Shown: positions 52,358 to 62,342, numbered from the stretch's first letter. The stretch: DNA of 64,000 nt from Planctomycetota bacterium (GCA_020638875.1 JACKHS010000012.1:1-64000), one strand, 5' to 3'. The notes: a model not told the origin generated them from the letters alone. Translations and numbers: made by a program.

Positions 52358-53271
52358 TCGAACCGCTCCTCGACGGCATGGTCGGCACGGCCGCCGACCG
52401 CTGCGAGCCGCTCCTGCGGGAGGGCAACACCAACTGCGGCGGCTGCGGCATGTCGATCGCGCTGAACTTCCTCAGCCACGCCGTGTCGCGACGGCCCGTG
52501 CAGATGGTGATCCCGGCCTGCTGCGGCATCGTCACGCCGGGCAAGTTCCCCAACTCGGCCTACGGCGCGCCGGTGGTGGCCGCGACCTTCGCCTCGGCGG
52601 CGGCGGTGGCCACGGGCCTCGCGCGCGTCGCACAGCTCAACGGCGACGACACGCGCGTGGTGTGCTTCGCCGGCGACGGCGGCACCTACGACATCGGGAT
52701 GGCCACGATCTCGGCCGCGGCCGAGCGCAACGAGGACATCCTCTACATCTGCTACGACAACGAGATCTACGGCAACACCGGCGGCCAGCGCTCGTCCGCG
52801 ACGCCGATGGGCGCCAGCACGACGACGACGCCGCGCGGCAAGGGCCTCGACAAGAAGGACATGCTGTCGATCATGGCCGCGCACGGCGTGCCGTACGTCG
52901 CGTCGGTCTCGCTCGGGCACCCCGAGGACACGATGCGCAAGATGAGCCACGCGCTCGAGACGCGCGGCTTCCGCTTCCTGCACGTGCTCTCGCCCTGCCC
53001 GACGGGCTGGAAGTCGGAGCCCTCGGAAGGCATCGCGCTCGTGCGCCTCGCCATCCGCGCCGGGCTGTTCCCGGTGGTCGAGGTCTTCGACGGCTGGCGC
53101 ACCGTGATCAACGTCGAGCCCGAGATGAGCCGGGAGGCGCTGGAGGAGTACCTCGCGCGCCAAGGCCGCTTCCGCAAGGGCAGCGGTGACATCGAGGCGG
53201 TGCGTCGCGCCGTCGAACAGCACTGGAAGAGCCTGCGGGCGCGCGCCGCCCTGGAGGATCGCGATGACTGA
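52354..53271 (+). CDS. 2-oxoacid:ferredoxin oxidoreductase, beta subunit
   Basis: 305 aa. Carries the thiamine-diphosphate site and a 4Fe-4S cluster. GNTNCGGCGMSIALN (Cys28, Cys31) begins the cluster site and IPACCGIVTPGKFP continues it. The thiamine-diphosphate motif is FAGDGGTYDIGMATISAAAE (105-124) with YDNEIYGNTGGQRS following, the classic PorB signature. The C-terminal part (LHVLSPCPTGWKSEPSE) matches pyruvate synthase beta subunits. It starts as ATGA over the alpha stop. A 70-codon gene overlaps its 3' end. Confidence 0.94.
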   Translation: MIEPLLDGMVGTAADRCEPLLREGNTNCGGCGMSIALNFLSHAVSRRPVQMVIPACCGIVTPGKFPNSAYGAPVVAATFASAAAVATGLARVAQLNGDDTRVVCFAGDGGTYDIGMATISAAAERNEDILYICYDNEIYGNTGGQRSSATPMGASTTTTPRGKGLDKKDMLSIMAAHGVPYVASVSLGHPEDTMRKMSHALETRGFRFLHVLSPCPTGWKSEPSEGIALVRLAIRAGLFPVVEVFDGWRTVINVEPEMSREALEEYLARQGRFRKGSGDIEAVRRAVEQHWKSLRARAALEDRDD

Positions 53272-53476
53272 GGCCGAGAACGCCCCGCGCCTGGTGCCCT
53301 GCCGGCGCACGGGTCAGGAGTACGACTGCCGCGAGCACGAGCGCTGCCCCTACTGCTTCGGCAGCCGGGGCGACGTGGCGCGCGGCAAGCACGAGGAGTT
53401 CTGCGACTTCGACCCCGAGCGCGACCCGGTCAGCTTCGGGTTCCCGCCGCACTCCGACCGCGAACAACACGGTTGA
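53264..53476 (+). CDS. Small Cys-containing protein at the end of the oxidoreductase operon
   Basis: 70 aa from the ATG at 53264, overlapping the beta gene's stop by 8 nt, so almost certainly in its operon. It has no signal peptide. Cysteines lie in VPCRRTGQEYDCREHERCPYCFG and in EFCDF, and CPYC looks like half of a metal or FeS site. The end reads FDPERDPVSFGFPPHSD. I do not recognise a named family. Its fixed place behind three FeS-enzyme genes suggests an assembly or accessory role for the oxidoreductase; that is inference. Confidence 0.75.
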   Translation: MTEAENAPRLVPCRRTGQEYDCREHERCPYCFGSRGDVARGKHEEFCDFDPERDPVSFGFPPHSDREQHG

Positions 53477-53515
53477 GCGCGGTCGCCGGAGAGTGAAGAG
53501 GGCGAGGGCGAGGTG

Positions 53516-53521
53516 TAGGCT
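53516..53521 (+). promoter_or_regulatory. Putative -10 box (TAGGCT) for the ChaN-like gene
   Basis: TAGGCT ends 6 nt before the ATG at 53528. Confidence 0.45.
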
Positions 53522-53527
53522 GGAGCC

Positions 53528-54481
53528 ATGAAGCTCCCGCACCTCGCCCTCGTCGTCCTGCTGCTGGGCGCGGCCTCGTGCCGCGCGACCTCGTCGAACA
53601 CCGCCGCCCGCTCCGCGGCCCCGAAGGACCTGCGCGAGCTCGCGCTGTTCGACGGCGCGACGGGCTTCCGCGAGAGCTGGAGCACGCTGCTCGACGACGT
53701 CTCGCGCGCCGACGTGGTCGTGATCGGCGAGCTGCACGGGCACCCGGTCGGCCTGCCGTGGGCCGAGCAGCTCTGGGAGGACGTGCTGGCGCGCGACCCG
53801 CACAGCGCGCTGGCGCTCGAGTTCGTGACGCGCGACTGCCAGCAGGCGCTGGATCGCTACCTCGACGGATCGATCACCTTCGAGCAGCTCCGGGCGCGCG
53901 CGAAGGAGATCGCGGGCTGCGGCGTCGACGACCACCGCGCGATGATCGAAGCGGCGCGCGCCGCGGGTCGCCCGGTGTTCGGCGCGAACACCTCGCGCCC
54001 CTACAACAAGATCGCACGCGAGCAGGGCTACGACGCGCTGTGGGACGTGCCGGCCGCGGAGCAGCACCTGTTCGACGTCCCGCCCGTGATGCCCGCGGGC
54101 GGCTACCGCAACCGCTTCATGTCGTTCATGCGCGGCGGCGGCGACGACGGCTTCGAGGACGAGCCGTACGCGGGCGCGCGCGCGCTCGACCCGCCCGCCA
54201 GCGCGCAGGAAGAAGCCATCTTCCGCTCGCAGGCGCTCTGGGACGGCACGATGTCGGGCACCGTCGCCGACGCGCTCGCCGAGGGCTTGCACCCGGTGCT
54301 GCTCGAGGTCGGCCAGTTCCACTGCGATCGCGACGGCGGCACGGTGCAGTTGCTGCGCCGCCGCTGCCCCGACGCGCGCGTCCTGGTCGTCTCGGTGACG
54401 AGCACGTGGTCCGAGCTCCTGCGCGCGGAGGACTACGGCCGCGCGGACTACGTGGTCTACGTCGGCCCGAGCGGCGACTGA
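53528..54481 (+). CDS. ChaN family lipoprotein (heme-binding-like)
   Basis: 317 aa. The leader ends in a lipobox-like LLLGAASC (about 11-18), so it is likely lipid-anchored. The core VVVIGELHGHPVGLPWAEQL (with the family's GE.H motif), ALALEFVTRDCQQALDRYL and GRPVFGANTSRPYNKIAREQ matches ChaN/DUF399. Members bind heme, and one was tied to iron uptake. A later helical part contains ALWDGTMSGTVADAL, then VLLEVGQFHCDRDGG. No iron transporter is nearby. Alone on its transcript by spacing. Confidence 0.88.
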   Translation: MKLPHLALVVLLLGAASCRATSSNTAARSAAPKDLRELALFDGATGFRESWSTLLDDVSRADVVVIGELHGHPVGLPWAEQLWEDVLARDPHSALALEFVTRDCQQALDRYLDGSITFEQLRARAKEIAGCGVDDHRAMIEAARAAGRPVFGANTSRPYNKIAREQGYDALWDVPAAEQHLFDVPPVMPAGGYRNRFMSFMRGGGDDGFEDEPYAGARALDPPASAQEEAIFRSQALWDGTMSGTVADALAEGLHPVLLEVGQFHCDRDGGTVQLLRRRCPDARVLVVSVTSTWSELLRAEDYGRADYVVYVGPSGD

Positions 54482-54536
54482 GCGCCCCCGGCCGGCCCGC
54501 GCCGGCGCCCGCTCGCCAACTCCGGCGCGCCTGCCG

Positions 54537-54542
54537 TAGACT
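54537..54542 (+). promoter_or_regulatory. Putative -10 box (TAGACT) for the PDZ protein
   Basis: TAGACT lies 41 nt before the ATG at 54584. A GGGAGGGA ribosome site sits in the leader, so this is a conventional, not leaderless, arrangement. Confidence 0.4.
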
Positions 54543-54583
54543 CGGGCCCGTAGCGAGGCCTCGATCCACAGGGAGGGACGACG

Positions 54584-56929
54584 ATGGGCGCTGGCGACGG
54601 GAAGTTCGTGTTGGGGCTCCTGCTGGGCGCGCTGGTGGGCGCCGGCGGGCTGTACTGGCTGAACGGGGCGACCGGGCAGGCGGCGGCGAGCGCGCCGGCG
54701 CTCGAGCGCGAGACGGCGCCCGCGGCGGTGAGCGCGCCGAGCGCCGCGGCGCCCGAGCTCACGCGCACCGCGAGTCGCGAGGAGCGCAACCAGGCCGCGT
54801 CGGACGACGCGGGTGAGGTCGAGGTCTCCGACACCGAGGTCGCGCGCCTCGTCGCGCAGACGCACGTCGAGCCGGCCGCGGTGACGCGCGGCGAGGGCAC
54901 CGTGACCGGCGTCGTGCTCGACGCCGACGGGCGCGGCGTGGGCGGCGTGCTCGTGCGCGCCAGCGAGGACCGCAGCCGCAGCTACACGCGCGCGGCCGAC
55001 AGCTTCTCGGGCGCGCCGCCCGTGGACCGCAGCGTCGAGGACGTGGTGAAGAGCGCCGTGACCTCGCACCTGCGCACGCGCGCCGAGCGCGTCGAGGCGC
55101 GCAGCGACGCCGCGGGCAACTTCACGCTCGCGCAGCTCGGCGACGGCACGTGGAGCGTGAACGCGTACAAGGAGGGCTTCCGACTCGAGCGCGTCGGCGA
55201 GTCGCGTTCGGTGCGCGCGGGCGACCGCGTCGAGTACACGGCCACGCCGGTGGTGGCCGTGCCGGTGCGCGTGCTCGCGGTCGGCGGCGCGCCCGCCGCG
55301 AAGGCCTTCGTGGTGTGCGACGGCGGCGACCGCTCGAGCCGCTGGAGTCTGCGCTGGAGCGCGGAGGAGCCGACGCTGTGGCTGCCCGCGGGCGACTACG
55401 AGCTGACCGCGTTCTCGTCCGACGGCAACGGCGACAGCGACCGCGAGGACAACGACGCGCGCGAGGCGTCGCAGACCGAGACGCTGGCGCTGCCCGCCGG
55501 CGCGCAGCCGGGCGAGGTCGTGCTGACTCTCGCGCCGCGCAGCGGCGTGCGCGGGCGCCTGCTGACGAGCGGCCTCCTGAGCTCGGACGACCGGCCGACC
55601 GCGAAGCTGATGGAGCTCGCGGCGGGCGCGGAGCCGAACCTCGAGGCGCTGGCCGACTCGAACAAGTCGTCGAACTCCTGGCGCGACGACAGCTACCACT
55701 TCTACGACCTCGAGCCGGGGCGCTACGTCGTGGGCGCGGCGCGCTCGAGCTGGAGCGCGCCGATCGTGGCGCACGAGGTCTTCGAGGTCACCGACGGCGT
55801 GCTCGAGCTGAACCTCACGCTGCCCGAGGCCGACCGCAGCCAGATGCTGGTGGTGCACGTGCAGGGCCCCGACGGCCGCCCGCTCGACGGCGTGGACTTC
55901 ATGTTCGAGTACCACAAGGGCTTCGGCGGCGGCAGCCGCGGCGTGCAGGCCGTGCAGGACCGCCAGAAGGATTGGCTGCTCGAGCTGCCCGAGGAGTTCC
56001 GCGAGGACTGGCTCGCCGGCAAGGCGACCACGGGCACGTACGGCCTGCAGGTCGAGCACGACCGCTACGGCACGCGCACGGTCGAGCTCACGCCCGGTCA
56101 GCTCGACGTCTCCGTCCGCTTCGAGGAACCCGCGAGCCTCGTCGTCGACGTGCCCGGCTACGTCGGCAGCGCGTACGTCGGCCGCGTGCTGGTGCAGTGC
56201 ACCAACAAGGGCAGCCGCTCGACCTGGTTCAACAGCGACGACGGCGGGCGCGTCAACGCCGCGGGCAGCGCGACCTTCGACAAGCTCGCGCCGGGCGAGT
56301 ACTCGCTCGCGCTGATGATCGAGCAGGACGACGCCGGCGGCTGGCGCCCGCAGCAGCGCGTCGCGGGGACGGACTTCAAGGTCGGCCCCGGCGAGAACCA
56401 CGCCACGCTGGCCATCCCGCCGCTGCACGTGCTCGTCGTGCACTACGCCGACGCGAAGAGCGGCGCGAACCTGGCGCTGCGGCCGCTCGACCGGGACGAG
56501 ACGGATCCCTGGGGCCGCTCGGGCGCCGAGTTCGGCGACGACGGCCTCGCGCGCTTCGAGTGCGTGCCGGCCGGCGACTACGAGCTGATGTTCTGGGGCG
56601 GCGCGCCGAAGAAGATGCGCGTGAGCGTGCCCTGCGGCCAGGTCGAGTTCACGCCCATGCGGCTCGACGCGCTGCTCGTCACGATCACCGACGAAGGCGG
56701 CGACCTCGCGAAGGCCGGGTTCCGCGCGGGCGACCTCGTGATCGGCGTGAACGGCGCCGAGTTCGAGGGCGAGCCCGGCAACCCCTGGGGCGAGCTCTAC
56801 TCCTCGAAGACCGCCGAGCTGACCTACATCGTGCTGCGCGGCGGCAAGCGCCTCGAGGTCACGCTGCGCGGTGCTGACGTGGGCGACTGGTCGACGATGG
56901 GCGGCACCCTCGAGCCGACGGCGCGCTGA
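54584..56929 (+). CDS. Membrane-anchored protein with carboxypeptidase-regulatory-like domains and C-terminal PDZ domain
   Basis: 781 aa. One N-terminal membrane anchor (VLGLLLGALVGAGGLYWL, 9-26) and an Ala/Glu-rich linker to about 100. The first regulatory-like (CnaB/Ig-like) domain starts at GTVTGVVLDADGRGVGGVLV. Further beta-sandwich units follow, with FTLAQLGDGTWSVNAYKEGF, FYDLEPGRYVVGAARS, FDKLAPGEYSLAL and FECVPAGDYELMFW as repeated strand patterns; I count about five. The last 100 residues form a PDZ domain (DEGGDLAKAGFRAGDLVIGV, then AELTYIVLRGGKRLEVTL). There is no protease domain. The start is the ATG with GGGAGGGA upstream. A scaffold on the outer face of the membrane is inferred. 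Confidence 0.82.
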   Translation: MGAGDGKFVLGLLLGALVGAGGLYWLNGATGQAAASAPALERETAPAAVSAPSAAAPELTRTASREERNQAASDDAGEVEVSDTEVARLVAQTHVEPAAVTRGEGTVTGVVLDADGRGVGGVLVRASEDRSRSYTRAADSFSGAPPVDRSVEDVVKSAVTSHLRTRAERVEARSDAAGNFTLAQLGDGTWSVNAYKEGFRLERVGESRSVRAGDRVEYTATPVVAVPVRVLAVGGAPAAKAFVVCDGGDRSSRWSLRWSAEEPTLWLPAGDYELTAFSSDGNGDSDREDNDAREASQTETLALPAGAQPGEVVLTLAPRSGVRGRLLTSGLLSSDDRPTAKLMELAAGAEPNLEALADSNKSSNSWRDDSYHFYDLEPGRYVVGAARSSWSAPIVAHEVFEVTDGVLELNLTLPEADRSQMLVVHVQGPDGRPLDGVDFMFEYHKGFGGGSRGVQAVQDRQKDWLLELPEEFREDWLAGKATTGTYGLQVEHDRYGTRTVELTPGQLDVSVRFEEPASLVVDVPGYVGSAYVGRVLVQCTNKGSRSTWFNSDDGGRVNAAGSATFDKLAPGEYSLALMIEQDDAGGWRPQQRVAGTDFKVGPGENHATLAIPPLHVLVVHYADAKSGANLALRPLDRDETDPWGRSGAEFGDDGLARFECVPAGDYELMFWGGAPKKMRVSVPCGQVEFTPMRLDALLVTITDEGGDLAKAGFRAGDLVIGVNGAEFEGEPGNPWGELYSSKTAELTYIVLRGGKRLEVTLRGADVGDWSTMGGTLEPTAR

Positions 56930-57066
56930 GGCCGGCGCCCCGCGCCCCGTGTGACGCGACACGGGGCGCGGGCGCGGAATTCGCGCGCGGTCGTCACACG
57001 GGCGGCGCGTCGCTCGTCCTGCTCGCGACGCGCGAGGTCGCCCCCCTCGGCGTCCCGGAGCCCACG

Positions 57067-57603
57067 ATGACCGACGCCCCCACCCCCACCCCCACGCCCG
57101 ACGAGCTGCGCGAGCACCTGCGCGCCTTCGGGCGCGCCTACGCCTACGACGCGAGCTACCTCGAGGAGCTGCTCGCCGCGAGCCCGGCCGGCTTTCGCGC
57201 GTTCCAGGCCGCGCAGCCGCTGGGCGCGTTCCGCCGCGAGCTGCCGCTCGAGGCGCACTGGGTCGCGCGCGTCGCGACGATGCAGGCCGAGGACTGCGGC
57301 GCGTGCGGCCAGCTCAACGTGCGCATGGCCCTCGAGGCGGGCGTCGACCGCGAGCTGCTGCGCGCGCTGGTGCACGCGCCGGACGCGCTCGACGAGGCGC
57401 TGCGCGACGTGCGCCTGCACGCGCTGGCCGTCGCGCGCGCGGAGCCGGTGGACCTCGAGCGCGTCGAGCGCCTGCGCGCCCGCTACGGCGCGGCGGGCCT
57501 CGCGGAGCTCGCGCTCGTCGTCGCGGGCTGCCGCGTGTACCCGACGCTGAAGCGCGCCCTCGGCCGCATGGCCGCTTGCGCGCCGGTGAGCGTCGACGTC
57601 TGA
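57067..57603 (+). CDS. Carboxymuconolactone decarboxylase-like (AhpD-fold) protein, partner of ECF41 sigma factor
   Basis: 178 aa. A helical AhpD-fold protein with the CxxC centre EDCGACGQLN (Cys77, Cys80). The position that is His in AhpD (four after the second Cys) is Asn84, so it is unlikely to be a standard peroxidase partner. Residues 5-12 are a TP-rich repeat. Its stop overlaps the ATG of the next gene (TGATG), an ECF41 sigma factor. Such redox proteins are the known genomic companions of ECF41. A role in redox-linked control or detoxification is inferred. Confidence 0.86.
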   Translation: MTDAPTPTPTPDELREHLRAFGRAYAYDASYLEELLAASPAGFRAFQAAQPLGAFRRELPLEAHWVARVATMQAEDCGACGQLNVRMALEAGVDRELLRALVHAPDALDEALRDVRLHALAVARAEPVDLERVERLRARYGAAGLAELALVVAGCRVYPTLKRALGRMAACAPVSVDV

Positions 57604-58478
57604 TGCGGCCCGCCATGGCCGACGTCCGCCTCTTCGAGGAGCAGCGCGCGCACCTCGCGCGGCTCGCCTACCAGCTCCTCGGCTCGGTCGGCGACGCCGA
57701 GGACATGGTGCAGGAGACGTTCGTGCGCTGGCAGGCCGCCGGCGACTTCGCGCCGCGCGACGCGCGCGCGTGGTTCACGACGACGTGCACGCGGCTGTGC
57801 CTCGATCGCCTGAAGTCCGCGCAGCGCCAGCGCCGCGAGTACGTCGGCGAGTGGCTGCCCGAGCCGCTGCTCGCGACGCCCGCGGAGGACCCGCGCGAGC
57901 TCGACGACGCGGTCTCGGTCGCGCTGCTCGTGACGCTGGAGGCGCTCGCCCCCGCCGAGCGCGCGGCCTTCCTGCTGCACGACGTGTTCGGCTACGAGTT
58001 CGCCGAGGTCGCCCGGATCCTCGCGCTGAAGCCCGCGCACTGCCGCCAGCTCGCCGTGCGCGCGCGGGCGCGACTGCGCGGCCGCGAGCACCCGCGGGCG
58101 GTGGACCGTGCGGGCTACGAGCGCCTCTCGCACGCCTTCTTCGCGGCGCTGCGCGGCGGCGACCTCGAGGGCCTGCAGGCGCTCCTGTGCGAGGACGTGC
58201 GCTTCCACGCCGACGGCGGCGGCAAGGCCAGCGCCGCGCGGCGCGTGCTCGCGGGACGCCCGGCCGTGCTGCGCTTCCTCGAGCGCGCCGTGATCGCCGG
58301 GCAGCGCGAGGTGCCGCACGAGGCGCGCGACGTCTGGTTCAACGGGGCGCCCGGCGTCGTGCTGTACGCGGACGGCGCGCCGGTCAGCGCCTTCCAGTTC
58401 GAGCTCGCCGGCGAGCGCATCGGGGCGATCTACGTGCACCGCAACCCCGACAAGCTCGCGGCCTTCGCGGGCGTCTGA
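57603..58478 (+). CDS. ECF41-type sigma factor with SnoaL-like C-terminal domain (SigJ-like)
   Basis: 291 aa from the ATG at 57603; an ATG four codons later is also possible. Region 2 contains LLGSVGDAEDMVQETFVRWQ and ARAWFTTTCTRLCLDRLKSA. Region 4 contains LAPAERAAFLLHDVFGYEFA and an HTH. From about residue 175 a SnoaL-like domain carries the hallmarks of ECF41: ADGGGKASAARRV and the terminal YVHRNPDKLAAF. In this group the C-terminal domain replaces an anti-sigma factor by touching the core. It is translationally coupled to the CMD-like gene. Confidence 0.92.
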   Translation: MRPAMADVRLFEEQRAHLARLAYQLLGSVGDAEDMVQETFVRWQAAGDFAPRDARAWFTTTCTRLCLDRLKSAQRQRREYVGEWLPEPLLATPAEDPRELDDAVSVALLVTLEALAPAERAAFLLHDVFGYEFAEVARILALKPAHCRQLAVRARARLRGREHPRAVDRAGYERLSHAFFAALRGGDLEGLQALLCEDVRFHADGGGKASAARRVLAGRPAVLRFLERAVIAGQREVPHEARDVWFNGAPGVVLYADGAPVSAFQFELAGERIGAIYVHRNPDKLAAFAGV

Positions 58479-58498
58479 GGCGCGCCGCACGCGCGCGC

Positions 58499-59584
58499 TC
58501 AGCGCGGCGCGGTGACCGCGGCGAACACGCGCTCGAAGTTCGCGCCGAGCACGAGCTCGACCTCGCGCTCGGAGAGGCCGCGCCGCAGCAGCGGCTCGAC
58601 GAGTCGCCCGTAGCAGCTCGCGTCGTCCAGCTCCCCCACCGAGACCTGGATGCCGTCGAAGTCCGAGCCCAGGCCGACGTGCTCGACGCCGGCCACGTCG
58701 ATCGCGTGCAGGACGTGGTCGACGAGACGCTCGATCGACAGCGGCGGTACGCGCTCGCGCAGCCAGGCGAGTTGCGCCAGGCCGAGCGCGGTGTCGTCGG
58801 CGGCCTGCAGGGCGCGGTAGGCCGGCTCGGCGCGCGCGTCCGCGGCGGCGCGCTGCGCGTCCGCGTCGAGGAAGCTCGGCAGGAAGGGCAGCCCGACGAC
58901 GCCGCCGTTCGCCGCCAGCGCGCGCAGCTCGTCGTCGGCGAGGTTGCGCGGGTGCTCGTGCAGCGCCTTGCAGCCCGAGTGGCTGGCGATGACCGGCGCG
59001 CAGCTCGCGTCGAGCGCGTCGCGGAAGCTCTGCGGCGCGGCGTGCGAGAGGTCCACGACGATGCCCAGCTCGTTGCAGCGCCGCACCATGCGGCGCCCGA
59101 GCTCGGACAACCCCGCGGGCGTGTCCGGGCCGGCGCTCTCCGCGACGCACGAGCGCACCCAGGCGAGGTGGTTGTTCCAGCACAACGTCAGCACGCGCAG
59201 GCCGCGGCGCCAGAAGTGCTCGAGCGCCGCGAGGTCGTCGTCGAGCGGGTGGCCGCCCTCCATGCCGGCGATGAGCGCGATGCGGCCGGCGGCGCGCGCG
59301 GCGGCCAGCTCCGCGCCGTCGGTGACGAGCGCGCAGGCGTCGGGGTGGCGCGCGGCGAGGGCGTGCAGCTCGTCCAGGAGCGCCTCGGCCCGCGCGCGGT
59401 GGCCGCCGGGGCGCGCGCCGAAGTCGGGCGACACCCAGGCCGTCAGGACCACCGCGCCGAGCCCGCCCTCGCGGGCGCGCACGAGGTCGAGGTGACCCGG
59501 CCCGCGGCGGCCCAGGTCGGCGCCCAGGTCGAGGGCGAGCTGGAGCGAGTCCACGTGGGCGTCGAAGACGGGCAGCGGGCGCAT
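58499..59584 (-). CDS. Membrane dipeptidase (renal dipeptidase family, M19)
   Basis: 361 aa from the ATG at 59584; starts further up only add Arg/Pro-rich sequence. Zinc dipeptidase cleaving dipeptides, including some with a D-residue. The metal and catalytic set is present: FDAHVDS, GMEGGHPLDDDL, VDLSHAAPQSF, IASHSGCKALHEHPRNL and GLGSDFDGIQ. No signal peptide is visible, so it may be cytosolic like several bacterial members. It is transcribed against the ECF41 gene and away from the response regulator. Confidence 0.93.
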   Translation of the reverse strand: MRPLPVFDAHVDSLQLALDLGADLGRRGPGHLDLVRAREGGLGAVVLTAWVSPDFGARPGGHRARAEALLDELHALAARHPDACALVTDGAELAAARAAGRIALIAGMEGGHPLDDDLAALEHFWRRGLRVLTLCWNNHLAWVRSCVAESAGPDTPAGLSELGRRMVRRCNELGIVVDLSHAAPQSFRDALDASCAPVIASHSGCKALHEHPRNLADDELRALAANGGVVGLPFLPSFLDADAQRAAADARAEPAYRALQAADDTALGLAQLAWLRERVPPLSIERLVDHVLHAIDVAGVEHVGLGSDFDGIQVSVGELDDASCYGRLVEPLLRRGLSEREVELVLGANFERVFAAVTAPR

Positions 59585-59648
59585 GGGCCCACGATGCCCC
59601 ATCGGCGGGCCGCCCTCAACGGGCTCGCGGCGGCGCTCGGGCGCTCGA

Positions 59649-59704
59649 CCTGTCAAGCTGACAGGCCGCCTGGGCCGCCGCCGCGCGGGCTGCCAGAGTG
59701 GCAG
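59649..59704. promoter_or_regulatory. Two related palindromes 40 nt apart, possible activator sites
   Basis: CCTGTCA-AGC-TGACAGG at 59649-59665 and CTGCCA-GAG-TGGCAG at 59690-59704 share the form CTGyCA-N3-TGrCAG. Their centres are exactly 40 nt apart, about four helical turns. They lie some 140-180 nt before the predicted start of transcription of the response regulator. Confidence 0.5.
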
Positions 59705-59813
59705 GCAGGCGGCGGCGCGGGCGGGCGCGCGGGGGCCGGGGGAGGGCCGCGCGGGGGCGCTGCAGGGGCTCTGCGGGGGCCGCGAGGCGCCTCACGGGGC
59801 CTGCCGGGGCAGC

Positions 59814-59828
59814 GGCACGCGGTTTGCT
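59814..59828 (+). promoter_or_regulatory. Putative sigma54 promoter of the response regulator gene
   Basis: GGCACG-CGGT-TTGCT keeps the invariant GG (59814-59815) and GC (59826-59827) at the exact sigma54 spacing. It matches TGGCACG-N4-TTGCW in all but the first T. Transcription would start near 59838, 17 nt before the ATG. The rpoN gene is not in the window. Confidence 0.55.
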
Positions 59829-59854
59829 CTCGGCGGGCCCGAGCGCCCCCCGCC

Positions 59855-60268
59855 ATGTCCTACGACCGCCGCATCCTCATCGCCGACGACGACCAGGAGA
59901 TCCGCCTGGGCGTCGCCGATCTGTTGGGGCCGCTGGGCCTGGAGATCCTGCTGGCGGAGTCGGGCGTGCAGGCGCTCGAGCTCGTGCGCCGCGGCGGGCT
60001 GGACCTCGCGCTGCTCGACTACAAGATGCCCGGCCCGACGGGGCTCGAGATCCTCGAGACCATCCGCGCCGAGCTGCTCGACGTGCCCGCCATCCTGTGC
60101 TCCGCCGACGCCGACGGCGACGTGGGCGTGCTGGCCCGCCGCGCCGGCGCGTTCGCCGTGCTGACCAAGCCCGTGAATCCGGCCGAGCTGCGCCGCGAGG
60201 TCGTGCGCGCGCTCACGCTGTCGACCGACCCGCGCATGCCGCGCAACCCGCGCCCGCTCGAGAGCTGA
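59855..60268 (+). CDS. Single-domain response regulator (CheY-like)
   Basis: 137 aa. Receiver domain only: acidic pocket DDD at 11-13, phospho-acceptor Asp55 in LLDYKMPGPTG, switch Ser83 in ILCSADADGD, and Lys105 in VLTKPVNPAELRR. No output domain follows; the last 17 residues are a short basic tail. The upstream frame stays open for a long way but is shadow sequence, and ATG 59855 gives the normal receiver start. It precedes groES by 99 nt on the same strand and has a sigma54-like promoter. The partner kinase is not in the window. Confidence 0.92.
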   Translation: MSYDRRILIADDDQEIRLGVADLLGPLGLEILLAESGVQALELVRRGGLDLALLDYKMPGPTGLEILETIRAELLDVPAILCSADADGDVGVLARRAGAFAVLTKPVNPAELRREVVRALTLSTDPRMPRNPRPLES

Positions 60269-60367
60269 GCCCGCCGCACCGCACAGCCGCCGCGCCCCGC
60301 ACGCGCGGCGGCCTGGTTCATCCCCTCCCTGATCGTCCCAACCACCTATCGCAAGAGAAGAGTCGCC

Positions 60368-60700
60368 ATGTCCACGAAGACCAAGAGCGCCCCCAAGTCC
60401 AAGAAGAACGTCGGCATCCGTCCCCTCGGCGAGCGCATCCTCGTCCAGCGCCTCGAGGCCGAAGCCAAGACCGCGGGCGGCATCCTGCTGCCGGAGAGCG
60501 CCAAGGAGAAGCCGAAGGAAGGCATCATCATCGCGCTCGGTGACGGCCGCCTGCTCGACAGCGGCGAGCGCGCCGAGTGGAACGTGAAGGTCGGCGACCG
60601 CGTGCTGTTCACCTCCTACGGCGGCACCGAGGTCAAGTACGCCGGCGAGGAGTACCTGATCATGGAAGAGCGCGACATCCTCGGCGTGATCGAAGGCTGA
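60368..60700 (+). CDS. groES: Co-chaperonin GroES
   Basis: 110 aa. Forms the heptameric lid of GroEL. The family core begins at IRPLGERILVQRLEAEAKTA and holds the mobile loop (TAGGILLPESAKEKP) and VKVGDRVLFTSYGGTEVK. The first 15 residues are a Ser/Lys-rich extension (MSTKTKSAPKSKKNV) not found in most GroES proteins. A GAGAAGAG ribosome site precedes the ATG. No CIRCE element is visible upstream. groEL follows after 28 nt. Confidence 0.96.
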   Translation: MSTKTKSAPKSKKNVGIRPLGERILVQRLEAEAKTAGGILLPESAKEKPKEGIIIALGDGRLLDSGERAEWNVKVGDRVLFTSYGGTEVKYAGEEYLIMEERDILGVIEG

Positions 60701-60728
60701 GCCGCCGCGACACCAGGAGAGCAATCCC

Positions 60729-62342
<1,614 letters not shown>

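Noticed and set aside
53108..56962. A 1284-codon open frame on the minus strand, opposite the ChaN-like and PDZ genes
   Set aside because: It is Arg/Ala/His-rich without domain patterns and lies antisense to genes with clear family motifs. Long antisense frames are expected at this GC content; those at 12071-15475, 24028-27384 and 8312-11131 are rejected for the same reason.
57067..57603. Alkylhydroperoxidase AhpD proper
   Set aside because: The CxxC is present, but the His four residues after the second Cys is Asn, so the full AhpD proton relay is missing.
60269..60367. CIRCE element before groES
   Set aside because: The TTAGCACTC-N9-GAGTGCTAA pattern is absent in the 99-nt gap, even allowing several mismatches.
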